Source: JBBIND01 sp037444075 (GTDB taxonomy: Bacteria > Acidobacteriota > Terriglobia > Bryobacterales > Bryobacteraceae). Taken from it: DNA of 13,585 nt. The stretch is from NCBI GenBank assembly GCA_037444075.1, contig JBBIND010000089.1:1-13585 (forward strand). The letters are read 5' to 3'. A program made the translations under genes and the position numbers. The notes below the pieces were generated by a model. The model made no database searches, was not told where the DNA came from, and was given only the letters and a program-made list of their open reading frames with translations. Below are positions 13,561 through 13,585 of the stretch, piece after piece; within the stretch, counting starts at the first letter, position 1; every line of letters starts with the position of its first letter.

Positions 13561-13585
13561 TGCGGAGAGCCCTCCCGCCCCGTCC

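Overview
The window is GC-rich DNA from a Gram-negative bacterium, most likely an Acidobacteriota of the Bryobacterales/Solibacter type. This rests on two tandem secreted von Willebrand A proteins of the 'VWFA-related Acidobacterial domain' type, an LPS gene (kdsB), outer-membrane and Tat-exported proteins, and remnants of REP-associated (RAYT/Y1) transposase elements. The assignment comes from family recognition only; no database search was run. No tRNA, rRNA or CRISPR was seen.

Layout. Positions 2-1776 hold a two-gene operon: a DUF438/hemerythrin/PAS protein cut by the left window edge, and a DUF1858-DUF2249 protein whose start overlaps its stop. A 210-bp regulatory gap follows, with a TTGACA box and an inverted repeat. 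Then come a Tat-exported aldo/keto reductase (1987-3198) and a convergent metallophosphoesterase (3147-4124) that overlap tail to tail by 52 nt. A small outer-membrane beta-barrel candidate (4193-4816) and a convergent type IV pilin-like protein (4827-5306) come next.

kdsB and pyrG (7834 down to 5442, minus strand) form a tight operon: CTP synthase beside the CTP-consuming CMP-Kdo synthetase. Divergent from them, from an extended -10 promoter, run two overlapping VWA genes and a small Trp/Arg-rich protein (7890-10030).

Positions 10031-11400 are an accessory patch. A Cys-rich secreted protein sits behind a promoter whose -35/-10 spacer contains an 11-bp homopolymeric G tract on its coding strand. 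This has the design of a phase-variable promoter. The gene is flanked by two related repeat segments, and beyond it lie a tandem GGAAACT repeat and a truncated Y1 transposase. Directly after the transposase stump is a lipoprotein gene split by one in-frame TAG (11417-12025).

The right part has a membrane/zinc-ribbon protein overlapping an N-terminally extended YidD-like protein, then a DUF433/DUF5615 toxin-antitoxin pair. The last 50 bases repeat the leader of the transposase remnant, so another RAYT copy probably begins just past the right edge.

The most interesting candidates are the poly-G promoter driving the Cys-rich protein, its repeat-flanked cassette context, and the amber-split lipoprotein.
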